From assembly GCF_002575655.3 (NCBI RefSeq), contig NC_053040.3, forward strand, positions 355,568,267-355,632,266: a stretch of DNA of 64,000 nt, read 5' to 3'. Shown here piece after piece: positions 60,447-64,000 of the stretch (position 1 is the first letter of the stretch; each line of letters begins with the position of its first letter). The notes under the pieces are model-generated. The model saw only the letters and a list, made by a program, of their open reading frames with translations, searched no databases and was not told the DNA's origin. Position numbers and translations under genes: made by a program. This DNA comes from Aegilops tauschii subsp. strangulata (lineage: Eukaryota; Streptophyta; Magnoliopsida; Poales; Poaceae).

Positions 60447-60686
60447 GGGTAGTCGTTTGGATGGAACACATGAAAATGTCTCGATCCTACGTGATTGAGT
60501 CTTAGGATTGGAACGAATGTTTAAATTCATTCGAAAATGGAGGATAGGAATCAAATCCTTAGGAATTTGCTAGCATCATTCCGTCGATCCAAAGGCAACC
60601 CTAGGAAAAAAAATCCTACTCCGGGTTCAGTCTTATGGTTTCCAATTATTTGCTTTGAGAATCTTGTAAATCAAAGAGGCCCTAAA
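60447..60686. mobile_element. Probable MITE, ends of the type gggcctctttgat
   Basis: Right end aatcaaagaggccctaaa (reverse complement gggcctctttgatt) and left end gggtagtcgtttggatgg are weakly inverted. The inside carries aaatccttaggaatt and aaatcctact blocks typical of a common grass MITE. Boundaries approximate. Confidence 0.45.
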
Positions 60687-61081
60687 AGAATATTTTGCTT
60701 TAACGAGAGACACAGGGGTCAAACCACCTGTGTGATCTCAGCGGGATGAGAGTATAACCACCTCCTCACTATTGATTCTCTAAATGCAAAATACTTGATA
60801 CAGTAAGAAACATTTAATGGTAACTATCAGAATAATTTCTTAGATGTCTTGAGTTGTTCAAGTTTGACATTTCTTTTCCTCTACTTCGAGCACTCGTGCC
60901 CAAGATCACTATACAATCAAATACCGGATTCATGTGTTTTTTCAATCTTGCAATACAAACAGAACTCCCTAGCTAGAGTGCAATGTCCTAGTCATGTTGA
61001 ATTCTCTTTTATTGAAAACTACGAGAATGTGCATCAAAGAGTGTTTAACGTAGAAAATAAAGAACATTTAACAAGTGCTTT
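60687..61081. other. Intergenic stretch, no recognisable gene
   Basis: AT-rich. Ends in the TTT target of the CACTA element. Confidence 0.6.
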
Positions 61082-61129
61082 CACTAGTAGAAAACAGGGC
61101 ATAGGTCACAGGGCAGTTTTCACATTAGC

Positions 61130-61370
61130 CCCGGTTCAGTCACGAACCGGGACCCATGGGGGCATTCGTCCCGATTCGTGAGCCCAGGGGGCCGGCCGGG
61201 GCCTCGTGGGCATTGGTCCCGGTTCGTATGGAACCATTTGTCCCGGTTCGAGCCACGAACCGGGACTAATGATCCTCGCTCCTGGCCCACAACCATTTGT
61301 CCCGGTTCTTCGCATGAACCGGGACAGAAGGCCCGGATTTAGTACCGGTTCATGCCACGAACCGGGACCA
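61130..61370. repeat. Left subterminal repeat array of the CACTA element
   Basis: Repeated inverted motifs of the form cccggttcg...cgaaccggg, for example the hairpin at 61241-61265 with arms tcccggttcg and cgaaccggga. In CACTA elements such arrays bind transposase. Confidence 0.88.
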
Positions 61371-61754
61371 ATGAGGTGCCTATATATACCCCTCGCCCGC
61401 GAGCAGAGCACTCCAGTGCTCTGTTTCTCTCTGGCCGGAGAGGGGAGGGCTTTGTGGTGCTCTAGCTCACCTCCTATGCACATGAGGTGTTCGATGAAAT
61501 GCCCGAGCCACACTAGTTAAGCTTTGTCCTCTCGAAGCTTGACCTCAAAGCTCCATTTTCCTCGAGATTTGTCTAGGTTTAGCGGCCCGTCACGTCCCAT
61601 TCCCGTCTTCACCGCCGTCGACCGCCCGCGCCGATCTCGTCGCCGGCAACACCGTGGTGAGCCTCTTGTTCTTATCTTCTTTTTGAAAGAAAAAAATTCT
61701 TACTTTAGATAGATACTTGTCTAATTTTTTTATTCCTTCTTATTACATAGTGCG

Positions 61755-62202
61755 ATGGTTTTGGTATCCGCCCCCGTCGGCCCTCGTCCTGTCTATGATT
61801 CGGATGTGGTATATATTATCTTTTTATAACTATTTGATTCATTTATTGTTTATGACAAATATACCGACCAGCGTGACATAGATTTTATTTATCTAGGAGG
61901 TGGTTGAACCGGAAATTCTAACCGACCCTATTGTCGAGAGGTTAAATTTAGTTGAAGAAGAAAACAATTACTTGAAGGAAAAAATAAAAAAAATTGAGGA
62001 GGAGAAGATGATATTGGAGTTGCATGTTGCGGATGTCGTCGATAATCACAAGATCAAGATGGATGCAATGCGCTTGAAGATTAGAAAGATTAGAAAATAT
62101 GCCATTCATACCGAGGCTTGGTATCATTATGCCGTTGGATCAATTGTTACCTTGGTTGCGATTATGACCGCATTTGTTTTCGCATTGAAATGTTTTACAT
62201 AG
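61755..62202 (+). CDS. Two-exon CACTA-encoded gene: coiled-coil protein with C-terminal membrane segment
   Basis: Exon 1 61755-61808 (MVLVSAPVGPRPVYDSDV), GT at 61809, AG at 61895-61896, exon 2 61897-62202; 119 codons plus stop, phase intact. Residues about 30-75 form a Glu/Lys/Leu-rich coiled coil (LVEEENNYLKEKIKKIEEEK). Residues about 93-117 (AVGSIVTLVAIMTAFVFAL) form a hydrophobic helix followed by KCFT at the end. It resembles small proteins seen in wheat CACTA elements; function unknown. It is the only undamaged gene of this transposon. Confidence 0.7.
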
Positions 62203-62386
62203 TTTCAATGTATGGTTTAATTAATTAGATGCTCTGGAGAGCTATATATATGTTGTTAGATGAGAACTATGTATGTACTTTGGTTCTAATGTGATGATGA
62301 ACTTCTATTAATTTGGTCACTTAATTATCTATTCATGATGTTCTGTAATGGTTTTTGACACACTTAATTATATATAATGCACGCAG

Positions 62387-62536
62387 ATGAACCGGCAATG
62401 GATGTACGGTGACAGACACACCTCCGAGTACATTAAGGGCGTGCATGATTTTCTCGAAGTGGCTGAGGCAAACAAGCAGAATGGTTTTATGTGTTGTCCA
62501 TGCCCTACATGTGGGAATGACTCAAATGCTCCAGAA
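62387..62536 (+). pseudogene. First exon of the CACTA transposase gene (transposase-associated domain)
   Basis: After a CAG acceptor, ATG 62387 opens 50 codons ending at a GTAAGT donor. MNRQWMYGDRHTSEYIKGV, FLEVAEANKQ and MCCPCPTCGN match the N-terminal transposase-associated domain that precedes TNP2-type transposases. The transposase body is absent; a short unrelated exon-like piece follows at about 62621. Confidence 0.82.
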
Positions 62537-62800
62537 GTAAGTTAAATCGATCATTATCCACCATATCAGCAACTTTGTTCATTTCCTGATATCAAGTAAT
62601 TGTTTTCTTTGTCTGGCAGGGTTTGGAGAAAATTCACCTCAAAAGCCCCGGGACTGCCGAACCAGCTGCAATTTAGACACCCGAAAGTAAGTACTATAGT
62701 AGCATGTTCCGCGCATCTCCTAGTGATTCAAGCGCTAGTTTGATCAATACCATTTAGCATGCTTGCTTATCAGTTTGATTGACCTCTATTTCTTGTAAAG

Positions 62801-63145
62801 TGGTTGTGGCAGCAACCCGGAAATAATTACTGTGGATACTACATTTGCGAGTCCATCCGCTACCATACCTGTGAGCGGGGCTACACTGAAGAACAATATG
62901 AAGTGCGTAAGCAATAATATTCACAATTTTAATTTTATTACCATCATTTGTGTTGAGTTTCATTTATTCATATATATATGTATTGACCCCCTTCTTCAAA
63001 TTAGATTTTTTGAAAGCGGGATCAACTCCTAGCACCAGATCGTATGCGAGGAATTCAAGAGGAATTGGCGGCATTCTTCCTTGACCACGTGATCGCTGAA
63101 AACGGAGAATACTATGTGGACCCTGTGTTCCTACAATATAATTAG
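62801..63145 (+). pseudogene. Last two exons of a CACTA Ulp1-like (C48 peptidase-type) gene
   Basis: Exon 62801-62906 reads WLWQQPGNNYCGYYICESIR and TEEQYEV; the Cys of NYCG is at the position of the Ulp1-family catalytic cysteine. Donor GTAAGC at 62907, acceptor CTCCTAG ending 63032, then DRMRGIQEELAAFFLDHVI to TAG 63143-63145. The N-terminal part with the catalytic His and Asp is missing, so this is a remnant of the second gene of an autonomous CACTA. Confidence 0.75.
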
Positions 63146-63519
63146 GAGATTGTATTGTAAGAGATAATTATTGTATATATGTAGCCGGTAGTGTCGGATA
63201 GATATACGAGAACTTGTTGTTCGACCAATATCTCGGAGAAGGAGAGGTGGTCGATATCACTTCTCTTTGTATGCATATATATATGTTCATGACGATCTTC
63301 TGTTTCCTTCATTTGATTACTAGCTAGCGTGTCTACTCCTCTCCATACGTATATAGTACGTAGCGTCGACAAAGCACGGAGATAAGAGAGGACACTTCTC
63401 TCTATTAATTAGCTAGCTAACACAATATATGAAACACCTAAATTAACCCCCCAAAACCCCTAAACCACCCCCTTTCAAAAAAAACAAAAACCTCAGCTCC
63501 TGCCAGGTGCTGACGCGTG

Positions 63520-63715
63520 GATGCCTATTGGTCCCGGTTGGTGGCACCAACCGGGACCAAAGGCCCTCCTGCCTGGGCTCCCCGCACCGGCCACGTGGAC
63601 GGCCTTTAGTCCCGGTTCGTGTAAGAACCGGGACTAAAGGGCTAGGGCATTAGTAACGACCCTTTAGTCCCGGTTCCAGAACCGGGACTAAAGGCCCTTA
63701 TGAACCGAGGTAAAA
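63520..63715. repeat. Right subterminal repeat array of the CACTA element
   Basis: Hairpin motifs ggtcccggttggtggcacca/accgggacc, tagtcccggttcgt/aaccgggacta and tagtcccggttcc/gaaccgggacta. Confidence 0.88.
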
Positions 63716-63737
63716 GCCCCTTTTCCTACTAGTGTTT

Positions 63738-64000
63738 GTGGATAGAAATATTTCTATAAAATATAGGCCAACGAAATCCTTAGGAAAAAAATCTAATAAC
63801 TTCGAGTGTGCGATCAAACGACTTACATATGAAAAGGAAATAAGCATCATTTTTTTTCAAAAATCCTATAAATTTCATTTGAATCAAATGATCCCTCGGT
63901 GAGAGGCGTAGTTCCCACATACAAGGAGATGTTTGTTGTGATTTTATCATTCTTAGAGCACCACCAACAAGACTAGACAAATATGACCCCATTTATCCTC
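63738..64000. other. Intergenic stretch to the window end, no gene seen
   Basis: AT-rich. aaatcctataaattt and tgaatcaaatgat resemble MITE sequence, but ends are not visible. Confidence 0.5.

Larger units (their letters stand above)
61082..63734 (+). mobile_element. CACTA (En/Spm) DNA transposon, internally deleted, 2653 bp
   Basis: Left end CACTAGTAGAAAA and right end reading CACTAGTAGGAAAAGG on the other strand are the CACTA terminal inverted repeats, flanked by the 3-bp TSD TTT (61079-61081 and 63735-63737). Both subterminal zones carry many copies of cccggttcg/cgaaccggg. Inside remain one small intact gene, the start of a transposase gene and the end of an Ulp1-like gene. The bulk of the transposase is missing, so it would depend on a partner element. 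Confidence 0.93.

Noticed and set aside
1..64000. tRNA or rRNA genes
   Set aside because: No cloverleaf with A and B boxes or rRNA-like sequence was noticed. The tRNA-like matches are short primer binding sites of retrotransposons.

Overview
The window looks like chromosomal DNA of a wheat-group grass (Triticeae). It has one ordinary plant gene in a sea of nested transposable elements, including Angela/BARE-type Copia LTRs, Athila and Tat Gypsy elements, a CACTA element whose ends are made of CCGGTTCG/CGAACCGG repeats, Stowaway MITEs and a MULE. Family names rest on recognised motifs and LTR ends, not on a search.

Left part (1-4694). This holds the leader and 5' LTR of a minus-strand Copia element cut by the window edge, then a four-copy 247-bp tandem repeat and a poorly recognised stretch with a small minus-strand ORF.

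Nested block (4695-44712). This block resolves completely into four LTR retrotransposons, each with a matching 5-bp target-site duplication (TSD). The outermost is a minus-strand, pol-less Tat-like element (TSD ACATA). An Athila element (4893-28754, TSD ATTGC) sits in its left LTR. A Tat element (12884-26600, TSD AACCC) sits in the 3' non-coding part of that Athila. A minus-strand Angela-like Copia element (29719-38416, TSD ACCCC) sits in the internal part of the outer element. LTR divergence counted by eye falls with nesting depth: about 4.4% outer, 2.8% Athila, 2.1% Tat, 1.7% Copia. All gag-pol frames are broken.

Both Tat-type elements carry a gene on the strand opposite to their own gag-pol, between pol (or where pol should be) and the 3' LTR. 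The copy in the autonomous-type Tat element can be modelled as a spliced gene of about 970 codons with a TATA box, a 5'-UTR intron, five coding exons and one frameshift. The outer element has lost pol but kept a decayed version of such a gene.

Right part (44713-64000). After some TE fragments comes the one clear host gene: an 11-exon DHHC protein S-acyltransferase of the PAT10 type (47954-55031, plus strand, 333 residues), open in every exon. Its 3.7-kb seventh intron contains a MULE carrying a broken piece of a DUF936 gene, plus a Stowaway MITE. Downstream lie MITEs, a pair of direct repeats of about 300-340 bp around a decayed ORF region, and an internally deleted CACTA element (61082-63734, TSD TTT). 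The CACTA element still has a small intact two-exon gene and the two ends of its former transposase and Ulp1-like genes.
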